A stretch of DNA of 64,000 nt from Sphagnum compactum (Eukaryota; Bryophyta; Sphagnopsida; Sphagnales), in NCBI GenBank assembly GCA_965153455.1, contig OZ234494.1:5828001-5892000 (forward strand). The letters run 5' to 3'. Under the pieces are notes generated by a model. The model saw nothing but the letters and a program-made list of their open reading frames with translations. It ran no database searches and had not been told where the DNA came from. This document shows positions 43,773-54,804 of this stretch, one piece after another (position 1 is the first letter of the stretch; each line of letters begins with the position of its first letter). The position numbers were made by a program, and so were the translations under genes.

Positions 43773-45690
43773 CTTTTTGTCTTTTTCTTTTTTTGGTTGG
43801 TGAAATCGTGCCATGTATGGTAGCTTGACACATATTTGTCAATTAATTAATTAATTATGAAATTTTCATTTTGAAAAACTAAAATATTCTTGAATATTTT
43901 AAAATGTTTTCCTTTCACAAATTTTCTTTATCTGGGAAAAAAAAACAGAATTTGAATTTTTTTAAAATTTTCTAAAAATAATATAAAATTTAGTGTTGAA
44001 GCTACAAAGGTAGTAGGGTATACCATTGCTAAATGCTTTTTACTAAAGATTTAGGGTTTTCAAAAATTGACTTTTCTTACTCAAAATTTTGGAAAATGGG
44101 TGCAAATAAATGGCCCAATTTTGAAGTTACCTAACTATTAAACATTTAGGGGTTTTTTTTTTAATGAACTCTTCTTAGTTAAAAATTTGAAAATGGGTGT
44201 TCATGAATTGCCCAATTCAAAGGAAGTATTAGAAATTTAGTGTGTTTTTAAATGGAATTTTGTTATTTGAAAATGGGTATGAGGGGGGTTTTTAATAGAC
44301 TTTTCTTAAGTGAAAATTTCAAAAAGTGTGTGAATGGATGGACCACTTTGAAGTAAGCTACATTTAAGCAACATTCACACATTGCTTTTACTAATTTAAA
44401 AACCATAGTTCGAATTGTGTAAGTTTTGCACAATCAAATTAACCTAAGTAAGTTGCGAGAGATATTGAATTATTTTGAGTAATGTTGGGTGAGGGTATAG
44501 TGAGGTACATTTTATAGGTGAAATCTAGGGAGGACAAAGGGGTTAGGATTTTTGTTTTTTTTAAAAAAAATTCTCATAAGTTTTGTTATTTTGTTATGAG
44601 GTTTCAATGGGTATAAGGAATGGATAATTTAATTAGATTAAAAGAATTACAAGTTGGAAGTGCAACTTCCTTGATAGTTTGGACGAATAATGACATAAAT
44701 GATTCACATTTTATAATCATGTAACAAACACAATCAATATTGAGCACTATGATTTACGATCTAATTTTGTAATTCAATCATGTAATGGATCAAAACAAAA
44801 GTCACAATTTTTAAAAGATTAAAATTCACAAAATCATCATATTCTATGATGATGGAAGAATTTGAATATTGTAGTTTACTTAAACAATTAAATATAGGAC
44901 AAAGATTAATATTTGATGATGTTATAAATAAAAAATTATTATACCCTAGTACATTGATATGTTTATTTTTGACATGGGGTGTTGGAACTATCACGGATCC
45001 CAATGCCATGGAATTTGTCCATTTGAATGATCATCCATGACTTATAATAAACTTGTAACTAATTTTTAATTAAATTTTTGTTCACTTTTAGTTAACTTCC
45101 AGTTAAGTTTTTATTCATTTGCACTTGATACATAGTTCACTTCCAATTAACTCTTAGTTGACTATTAGTTAAATTTTAATTCAATTCTAGTTAACTTTTA
45201 ATTAAATTTTAATTACGTTCAAATTAAGTTTTAGTTAACTTTAGTTAAGTCTAATTAAGTCCCAATTGACTTTCAGTTAAATTTTAGTTAACTCTTAATT
45301 AAGAAGGTCCTCAAGAAGCTTTTATATTCGATGCACACATAAAAGTCTCTTTGAAAGCTTCCTTGAACTAGGTTCCCAAAGGAGTATAAATAAAAGTTAG
45401 ACATTTCATTTTTTTTAGTTTGTTCAACACCAATTTTAGGCACAATCTTGCACTATAGCCTTGTCATGTCTTTTCATGTTCATGTTTGCATAAGTTAGAA
45501 TAATAAATATATGTTTTCATGTTTATCTTGCACATCTCGTGTTCTTGTTTTTAGTTCTCGTGTTCTTATTTTTTAGTCACATAATTTTGTTTTGTTCCTT
45601 GTTTGAAAGTTAGACTTAAACCTTTCTTTTAGCCTTTGTTATTGTGGTTATTTGTGTCTTTGACATGAATTAGTAAAACTTTTACATTAA
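43773..45690. other. AT-rich repeat-laden intergenic DNA
   Basis: Holds a copy of the AATTAATTAATTA/AAAATATTC repeat (43,800-43,990), a degenerate ~95-100 bp tandem series marked by GAAAATGGGTG at about 44,093, 44,190 and 44,269, and at 45,050-45,305 a degenerate array of AGTTAACTTTTAATTAA-like words of about 12-22 bp. Confidence 0.55.
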
Positions 45691-45699
45691 AACTCATAA

Positions 45700-47717
45700 T
45701 TTAAAAAATATTATGATTGTACAATAATGACATGTCTTCTGACTTAACAAAAACCAAGGCTTTATTTATGACATCAATAGGTAGAATTGCCTTCAATATT
45801 GATGGTTTAACAATACATTCAACATTGAACATACATATCCAACAATCCTTATCTAGTTTATCAAACTTATCATCAAATTCATTAAATAGGCTTACATGTC
45901 GATATGAACATTACAACTTGTTGTGACGGATGAAATATTACTTGTTGGTGCTAGAATGTTTAATGTTATAAATAATAAGTTAAGGTCCATAAAACACATT
46001 CAAAACAAATTCTTTGGTGGTGTTGATGTTATCATGAGAGGTGATTTATATTAAACACCCCTTGTGAAAGATAATTGGATCTTTCAAAATATCAAAATAA
46101 TGTTGATGCATTAACACCAATTTTTTGGCAAACATATGAATTCAATATGTTATGAATTAAATAAAGTTATGTGAAAGTTTGATATGGTTTTTATACAAAC
46201 TTTGAACAAATTTTGTATTGCAACAAAAAATACAAGGGATATTCAATTTATAAATTCAATTTGTAATCGACAATCACCCAACAATTTACTATTCCATATT
46301 TATTTTTATACAAATAAACTTGTGCAAAAACATAATGAAAATGTGTTTACTAACACATTAGGTTTCACATTTATTTTCAAAGCAATGGACGTCAACCATC
46401 ATTCATGCTCGCCATTTTACAAATTTTCAAATGATTTGAATAAACTACAAGTTTGCATTTTTCAATTCATATAAAAAATATATATGTTGGTTGAATTATG
46501 TGTTAGTAAATGTGCAACATCTTATGGTTTTATGAATGGAGCTGATTGCATTTTTAAAGCATCAACAACATGTTATGAAAAATCCATTATATGGAGAACA
46601 TTTTAAATTTTAAAATTGGAACATTAACAAGAGAAAAATATAGTCATCATTATGATAACAACATTGAATCAATATGGGCACCAATTGAACCTATCATCAA
46701 AGATATAAAGTGTTGGTAAATCCAAATCATTATCATAATAAGGATTTAATTTCCAATTCAACTTGCAGCAACAAGAATCATCCATTGTTTTGAGGGATTA
46801 TCATTAGATATAAATTGGTTTTTGATCTCACTAATGTTTAAAAACATGGGTTAACATATACAACATAATCCTACATTTGAACAAAAGAAAACCTATTTTT
46901 GTTAATCCTCCTCTAACATGGAATTTTTGTGTGGATCCAAGAGTACAAATAGAAATGAATAGATTGAAAAAAATTACAACTTGGATATCATTAATTCCTC
47001 AATTTAAAGACTTACATAATTCTCATGTAATTGTATAAGTCTTGAATACAACTTCTTGCACCAACATTATAAAGACATCAGTCATGATCATAACCTTTAA
47101 ATGTCTCATATCTTACGTCTTATAAACACAAGAATACACCATGCATCAATAGATGTGCACAAATTTATCAATTCGTCGAAGCATTCATATATTTCAATCA
47201 TGACGGTCATGGGTCAATGATGATGTGTGACATGCACATGCACTTAAATTCTTTCAATATAATAACTAGTGATAGTTTAAAATATATAGTAGCAACTTTT
47301 AATTTTAGTACACGAAAAACAATACATATTGTATGTGTGCATAGAGTTCATTCATGTTCAATTTTTACATTCCTAAATAATTTTCAAACTATAATTCAAC
47401 ATTCTCTTGAACATTGTTTGATCATCATTGTGGGAGATTTTAATGTTGACATTTTAAAAACAAAAACCAAGCCAAAAAAAAAAAAACTATTAGATTTATA
47501 GATAAATTCTAATTGAAATCATAATTAAGTGAAAACATGACAAAAATTGGACCTCAATTAAACCATATATGGGCAAATGTCCATAGAAATGAATGCAATC
47601 TAATGTAATAGAAGCATATTTTTCAAATTTTCATAAACTAATTTATATTGCATTCAAATTATCAAACACACTTTCAATGTATAAAAAAAAAAACCATTAA
47701 TGTCTCCATTTATTTAA
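45700..47717 (+). mobile_element. Decayed Helitron/Helentron: PIF1-like helicase plus EEP endonuclease
   Basis: Several plus-strand frames, broken by stops and frameshifts, give PIF1-like helicase blocks in order. They are IGRIAFNIDGLTIHSTLNI (about 45,780), TDEILLVGARMFNVI and FFGGVDVIMRGDLY (45,930-46,055), ELNKV (about 46,157), DMVFIQTLNKFC (46,180-46,220), LLFHIYFYTNKLVQKHNENV (46,290), NGADCIFKAST (about 46,540), and PIQLAATRIIH with GLSLD (about 46,755-46,810). About 100 residues after the last helicase block comes an endonuclease/exonuclease/phosphatase-like part: IIIVGDFNVDILK (47,425-47,460, the GDFN motif) and QLNHIWANV (about 47,550). Helicase with a C-terminal EEP domain is the Helentron layout. 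The replication-initiator (Rep) part was not found upstream. The element is inactive. Confidence 0.82.
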
Positions 47718-48723
47718 AGTGTAGTGTTTATGATTATATGCATGTAAATGTTGCATTCCACCTAATTAATTATTCCCAAAATGTTGAAACCTTGTGGCCT
47801 AGATTTGCATTTTTACATTTTTTTTCATGGACCATGTGCAAAAAAAATAATCATAGATATCAATAACAAGACAAACAAAAATTTGAACAATTTTTTTAAT
47901 CCACACATACACCCATCAAACATAATAACATAATAGCTTTCATGGAAAACCCTAAACTCAAAATGTGACAAAAACAGAGATAAAAGTTGCCAAACTTAAA
48001 CTTTATGTTGTAATCAATATATTTAATTCAAAGTATGAGCACAAGGACTTGTAATCATTAAACCCTAAATTAAGCTCTAGATTAGTAGGAATAAATAGGA
48101 TTTCAAAAGCAAATAGCCCATTAGGCAAAGGATTTTGAAGGGGAAATAATTTGTGAATTAAGGATTATCATAGTACCTTGGCAATTTCAACACATGTTTC
48201 TCGAATATTAATTTATTTTGAATTTATTTTTTTCATTTTGACAAATACAATATTCTTGAAGATTTAATATTTTCCTTCACAAATTGTTGTTGTTTGAAAC
48301 ATTTTTTTTTTTGGAAAAATCTCAACACTTCTGAAAATAATACAATTAATGTGGAAATGTTCATATGGTGTGGAATGGCAAATATTAGAAGGAAGTATTG
48401 AGACAAATACGGTAGCCTACGGTCAGTTTCCACATTGACAAAATGAATAATTTATTTTTTTCAAAAAATGAATTCACTTTTTTTTTTAAATTTAAATTTT
48501 TTTCATCATCTATTATAATATTGTGATATAAAGTAGTGAAATTATTCAAAGTGTAGTAGCCTATTGATAATTATGATGATTTTCAACATTTCAACTTCAT
48601 ATTTCCACAAATTTTCATTTCACTATTTTGAGGATTATTTAATGACAAAAACTGTATGTCAAAAAAAGCATAGAGGACATGTTCTTTCATCATAAAGTGA
48701 AAAAAATAAAAAAATAAAAAATA

Positions 48724-48764
<41 letters not shown>

Positions 48765-49555
48765 CAAAAAAGTTGTAGTCACCTTTAGTGGATATTAGTA
48801 GGCTCAAGGCTTTTGTGTTGTTGGCCCATGTGTGATTATCTTCAAGGTTTTAGGTTTTAGGGGATATAACTTTTCAAAAAACCTTTTCAAGTGTTTAAAA
48901 GATATACTAATGTGAAAGATGATTATATATGAAAAGGAAAATAAGTTGATCAATGGGAAACTCTTAAAAATATTTAATTGTAAAAAAAATCATTTTCATA
49001 AATTTTTAGTGAAAGGGCAAATAAAATTGACAACAGGAAATTCTCCATGTCACATGAGAGTGCAAATTGAAGGGCCAATATGATGAAGAAGCATTGATTG
49101 GTTGAAAAAATTCATTTTTAATAATTTTAAATTAATTTTCAATGATAGAATTCCATTCTAAATTCAATATTTCGTTCTCTATTGGTCTAAAAATTGCAAA
49201 AAATGACCATTGTGCATAGCACCTTGTTGAGGCTTTCTCATAGTACCAAAAGTGTAGCAATGGTCCCCATGATTTGAGAGGGTTAAGCTATGGTTATAAA
49301 CAAAACAAAACAAACACTTCTCTTAATATTTAGATGTCATTATTGAATATAGTTTCAATATCTTAATCAAACAAGATTATTTGATGGAAATCCCTAGGCT
49401 TATTTGTAAATTGTGATGGTATTTATACAAATATATTAATGAGCAAATATTCATACAATTGTGACTTTAATTGTCGAGATCTTTCCAACGATATGTGATA
49501 TGCTACTTGCACGCAAGTAAATTAGAGCGATCCTCGATTTTTAGAGGTCGGGAGC
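47718..49555. other. AT-rich intergenic DNA
   Basis: Contains a copy of the ACCTTGGCAATTTCAACACA repeat from about 48,175 and a (TA)n run at about 48,727-48,762. No gene was recognised. Confidence 0.45.
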
Positions 49556-49990
49556 CAAATTGTCCATTCATTCCAAAAGTGAAGGAGGTTAAAAGAAAAG
49601 AAAAAAATTGTCCACCCATGCTATGCTGAAGGAGAGGAACATAAAAAGGAAACATTTTTAATAAAATAAAAAATTGTCAACCCATTGAAAAGGAGAAAGA
49701 AGCTAAAAAAAAAAAGGAAAAGTAAAAGATTTTATTCGCCCATTCCAAAGGAAAGGTGGAGATTGGAAGTGCATTAAAAAAGAAAAAGAAAAAAACTCAA
49801 CCCTTTCAATGGAAAGGTGGGGTTGGAGGAGTATGAAAAAGAAAAAAAGAAAAAGAAAAAAAATCCAACCTTTCTAACTCAAAAGAAAGTGAGGTTGGAA
49901 GGAATAAATAAAGATAAAAAATAATAAATTGTCCACCAATTCCCAAAAGAGACGGCATTGAATTGGGGAGGAGTAAATTGTCCACCATTG
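49556..49990. repeat. Degenerate ~62 bp tandem array
   Basis: Units beginning with TTGTCCACCC-like words and containing GGAAAGGTGG(A/G) then A-rich AAAAAGAAAAAGAAAA recur at about 49,560, 49,608, 49,674, 49,733, 49,796, 49,863, 49,927 and 49,976. Confidence 0.75.
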
Positions 49991-50122
49991 GGAGAGCTTT
50001 GGAAACAATCCTCTATTGCATCTATTATTGGTTGTGAAAACATGTAAATGGGCAACCCAAACATTACACCTTTGCAATTTGCTTTGTAAGCCCCCATGTC
50101 TAGGAGACATTGTGCTAGGAAC

Positions 50123-50149
50123 GGTTTAGGGTTTAGGGTTTAGGGTTAG
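50123..50149. repeat. Interstitial telomeric repeat, three TTTAGGG units
   Basis: Three consecutive perfect TTTAGGG units (50,125-50,145), the canonical plant telomere repeat, flanked by partial units on both sides. Confidence 0.9.
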
Positions 50150-50690
50150 CCCCATGATAGTGGAACTTTACTCTCTTTACTAGGTAGTGTCAACAAGTGT
50201 TTATATTCCATCCTATTTTGGTGGTGATCATCATTGTGACAATTTTAGAGTTATTCCCGATTATAATTCATCATAGATCAAATTTCAATTCAGAATTGTT
50301 GTTTTTTTTGTTGTTTGTTTTGCATGCTTTCAATGTTTTTGTCTGTTTGTATTTCATTGTTTCGCGATCACACTTTTTCAATGTTCCTTTTTTTTCTTTT
50401 GTCTTTTTTGTATATTGTTGTGAACTTTTCTAATGAATCCGACTTTTCGTTGGCATTTTGCCTACTAAATCAAGAATGTAAAAAAAATATTAATGAAACA
50501 AAAAATGACATATAATAAAAATTTACAAATTTTTTTTTTTAAAAAACAAAATTAATTACAAAAAAATTATTATGCCCACACAAAACAACAATTTAATCAT
50601 CGTCACTTGAAGCACGAAGCAACACGGAGCCCAAATAAAACAGTATGTTGACCCACACCCACCCAAATAAAACTCCATTTCATGTCATTT
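50150..50690. other. AT-rich intergenic DNA
   Basis: T-rich and A-rich runs; no gene or strong repeat was recognised. Confidence 0.4.
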
Positions 50691-50694
50691 GAAA

Positions 50695-50830
50695 CCTCAA
50701 CTTCATTCAAATTTCCGAATGAGGCCTCCAAACTCCAGTTTCATGTTATATAAAACCTGAACTTCATTCAAATTTCCGAATGAGGCCTCCAAACTCCAGT
50801 TTCATGTTATATAAAACCTGAACTTCATCC
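50695..50830. repeat. Near-perfect 61 bp tandem duplication
   Basis: CTTCATTCAAATTTCCGAAT starts at 50,701 and again at 50,762 with the intervening unit repeated almost base for base. A more diverged partial copy precedes it from about 50,665. Confidence 0.92.
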
Positions 50831-50839
50831 AAACTTGCA

Positions 50840-51292
50840 GGGATTTTTACTTACCAGAAAAAGGAACTGCGTCTTTTGGATCATATGAACTATGTCAATG
50901 TATTGAAGATTGGCAAGAAGATCTGAGATCTTGGCCATCGTCTTGTGTTGCAGGCACAGACAATGGTTGCAGACAATCTCAAGGAAAAAGGAACAGGACT
51001 CACAAAAGGTGTTGCATTTCTCAACAGTTCAAAGCTCCATTCGTTGGATTCTGCCTCAAGAAAGAACCCCATGTAGGTCCAGATCGTCTGTACGAAAATT
51101 TTTAGGACCATAACTTTTTCATCTCCATCCATACTTCAAGTACAATGTCTATGGTATCAACTTCGAGTACAGAGACTGGTCCCGTGCTCAAGACAAACCT
51201 GGCTCACCAGGACAAATGGCTCTTGAACAGCTCATTCAATTTTCCTACTCAGCACAAGCAATTTTGCTGCAAAAAGCTGGACTGCACTAGAA
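50840..51292 (+). pseudogene. Unrecognised exon-like fragments
   Basis: Two neighbouring plus-strand stretches read like real protein but in different frames. The first (about 50,950-51,070) gives TMVADNLKEKGTGLTKGVAF and LNSSKLHSLDSASRKNP, then meets GTAGGT. The second (about 51,127-51,292) gives YNVYGINFEYRDWSRAQDKP then GSPGQMALEQLIQFSYSAQA and ends at a TAG. An AG at 51,138-51,139 could be an acceptor, making an intron of about 70 bp, but no complete gene model could be built. It may be a gene remnant. No family was recognised. Confidence 0.35.
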
Positions 51293-51646
51293 AGATTCAA
51301 CTAATAATTTGTTACTTTAGTTCATGAGAAACATTGGAGCATACAAACAGGTTGGGCTCAGAAATGGAACTTAAAACTCTCATTGGTTTCAATAATAGAG
51401 AAAATGGCTTCAAGAGTTGTAAGATCACTTGGTAAAGGAGAACTTTCCTGTACAAAATCTAAGTAACACATCAACTCGCAGAGTGCCACATCATCCTTAT
51501 CATGGGTTTGAGATTCTTGAATAGATCTCTGCAAAAGCCAATGAATTTATCGCATAGTACAGCAACAGCCTAAGTCAAACTGGAAACCCGAAATCACAGT
51601 TGTTGTGACTTAAACTCCCTGGGTAGAGAGATCCTGACATGTTCGT

Positions 51647-54600
51647 TCATGAGCAGCAATTTGACTTTGGAGCAAGGCCACGGTTTGCAGGTCTGTCTGT
51701 AAGGGACATCCCAGAAGGTTGCTGTGCAGGTTGAGCTTTTGGCAACTTTCTTGCTGCATCACATGAACACCAATGTTACTACACTGATATCAGACATCAG
51801 TGATATCGATTTACAATAATGGTTTTTGTAACAGTTTAAAGCAAGGGAAAACAAATATTTTCAGACTCTTACAAAAATATATTGCATTGATTTCTTACAC
51901 ATGGCAAGGAGTTAAGAGATCTGTTTATGAAACATACCAATTTCATAGAAAAGCTCGTTAACATTTTGTGCAGTCTTCGCAGAGGTTTCCATGAAAAACA
52001 AACCATTCTCATCTGCGTATGACTTTCCCTCCTGCAAGTCAAATCCTTGGACTGTCAGCAGGTATGAATTATAGATGAGCAATTGACACATCCATAAGCA
52101 TCACATCAGTGCCACTCTGGCAATTGCAAGGCTGTCAGTTTAGCTGAGAAGTAGAGAGCATCATATTTTTTGTCTGGGTCCTATTTAATCACATGGATAG
52201 AACTAAGTGGACAATGATCCATTGCCGACACAATCACACACACACACTTCCACTGTGTATAACAGAACCACAAGAATACCCTTCACTGACATGTAACTTG
52301 AGCATGAAGAATCCAGTTTGGACCAGTGGTGAACATGTGTTTTGAGCATGTGCAGTTTGCCACAACTACTCTCCCTGAACTTGGAACCCATGAAGGAGCT
52401 CATTCCTACAGCTATTCTAGATATCCTATAGAACAAAATGTGAGCAAAACTGCCAATGTGTCCCCTGGAAGTATGAGTCATACCTCAACCTCGACCTTTC
52501 TTTTGGAGTCCAGATCTGCCTTGTTTGCCGCAAGAGCCATCACAAGATTTGGATTGCCTGCATATCAATACCTACCATACTGAGGACAGATACCAAGTTT
52601 ACATACTGTTCAATGTGAGAATATCAATTCTGCCCACAATATTGCACAAACAAAGTGAAATCCAGAGCTGCACCCTGTCGTTGGAGTTCTTGCACCCACT
52701 TCTTAGCTCGATTGAAGGAGTCCTGCCATACCACATTCAGCATATGTGTCAACAGTTTTAACTTAAAAACCCGTTTTAAAGTTCAAGCCTCCACGTAGGA
52801 CACTTGTATGATATATCCATGCTGGGTTCCTCACCAAAGTGACAGCAGTCTTGAAAATGAGCTATTCATCAACTGGATTGGAAGTTTGAACATTCCCATA
52901 TCTTATTATTTGTGCATTTCTCATCTACCTCCTTTGAAGGTGCCATAATGAGCTGTAAAGGCCTATAACAGGATCTCACACAGGAGGGGGCATCACAATG
53001 CTTCATTTGAGGCCAAACCAAGCTGGACAATGGCCTATTGGAAGTCATGCCAAAGACTTCTACATAATACCCATTCTGGATGTGATAAGGACTCTACACA
53101 GGTTCACAGCACGATCACAGGATTTGCTGACTGAAGTGTATAACAATGTGATGCATGTAGTGAGTTTCCATTCTTAGTTGCCTCCAAGCATAGGATTCCA
53201 AGTACCACTCTTCTATCGTCTGTAACGAGATTGAGGCATATATGCTACCTGCTTCTAGGACATCTCATCTATAACTTTGTTGTCTATAAGGACCACAGCT
53301 GCCTCCTCATAGGTACCTTCATAAAGCTGATCCAAGCAGTTTAAGGAGACATGAGTTGGTCCTAGGTGGGTCAGCTTTCCAACAGTGCTCATTCTTTCTG
53401 GTCAGTGAGCTAGATATGGATCATTTCCCTCTCCACATGCAGCTAATGTAAGCAACACAACAACACTGAAAGTTTTATATCCTGAACATAAATGCAATCA
53501 GTAAAAGGAAGCCAAGAAAGTACATACAGCATTTGTTATATCATAAACAATGACAGCTGCTGCAGCACCTCGATAGTACATTGGGGCCAAACTATGGTAT
53601 CTTTCTTGTCCAGCTGTATCCCAAATTTCAAACTTGACTGTTACATCATTCACAGCGAGCGTTTGTGTGAGAAATGCTGCACCAATTGTAGACTCCTGCA
53701 CAACAACATAGACACAATAAAAACCCTAAAAAACTCACCAGGAATTCAATTGCAACAAATGACCACAATTTGTATACAGGTTGAGTTAGAACTCAAGGTC
53801 CCCATGCTGATGATTGATAGAAAATCTGACACTTGAAGGCACAGATTAGAACAGAGGAAATCATGCTCTTGTGCAATATTAACCTCATTGCCACTGTTGC
53901 CCACAGACATTAAAAAGGGTTTTCTTGAAAACCAAACAACTGAGATGTTCACCACCAATCTGCTACAAGTAGAGAATGAAGTGGGAGCATCAGAAGTTAT
54001 CCCTAGACCAGAAGCAATGAAGGCATATATGGAGGCAAGGAGGAGAGGGAAGAGGCAAAAACCTGATAGTCAAAAAATTGCCCTTTTACAAACCGCAATA
54101 CAAGGCTGGACTTGCCGGCTCCCATATCTCCCAATAGTACCTGCCACATACAATTTTATATCTCAGTACCCTGCTGCAAATAATTTCCTCACTCAAGCCT
54201 GAGAAAGCAAGTCCAGCAATCACAGTATTCCACTCTAGATCCTTCTTTTCTATGTCATATGAAAATGACTGGGAGAAAGAAAAAGGCTTTAGTTCGACAT
54301 ACATACATCTCCAGCTTCTACAACAAGTGCAGATGCACTACATATACTAGCTGCTAAAACTTTAGACATGATCACATGTAGAATACAGAACATCCATGGG
54401 TACTGGATACGCTGCTTTCCTTTGATACCTGCCAGCTTTACTGCAACCTTCAACAAGCTTGCTATACCTTCCCCCCAAAAAACCTAAAAAGTATCAGGGC
54501 CATTACCTTCCAGGGTAAAACTGGCTGGTAATGGATACTTCAGCCTTTTGGAGAAAATGGTGGCAAGAATGTGAAAATTGCACAAACATGGACAATTCTG

Positions 54601-54804
54601 ACAGTATATACTCCTTTTGGTGAACATCCTCAATACTAATTCAGCTCTTGTTCTAAGGCAGTGCCACTCCTTCACATGAAGCGTGAAAGCAAGTCTCCTC
54701 CAACACTAGATAACAAACGTGAGATTCACAGCCATGCAATAGAACTGCAAAAGAATAGAACTCACAAGCTTGGCCTGCATGTGATTCGTCCCAGCTGTGG
54801 CCAT
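51647..54804 (-). CDS. RABF2: Rab5-type small GTPase (RABF2)
   Basis: RABF2 (ARA7/RHA1 in Arabidopsis) is the conventional plant Rab5, acting on endosomes and multivesicular bodies in endocytic and vacuolar traffic. Seven minus-strand exons join in frame to 202 residues: 54804-54766, 54140-54063, 53695-53528, 52722-52674, 52557-52484, 52031-51938 and 51753-51647 (TGA). The P-loop is GDMGAGKS (17-24), the effector region [12 protein letters not shown], switch [22 protein letters not shown] (64-83), then NKAD (123-126) and ETSAK (151-155). The protein ends NCCS: the paired cysteines are the prenylation site. The lack of an N-myristoylation start (MGC) rules out the ARA6/RABF1 class. The tiny first exon encodes only [13 protein letters not shown], and the start was fixed by its splice onto VLLGD. 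It is divergent from chorismate synthase. Confidence 0.95.
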
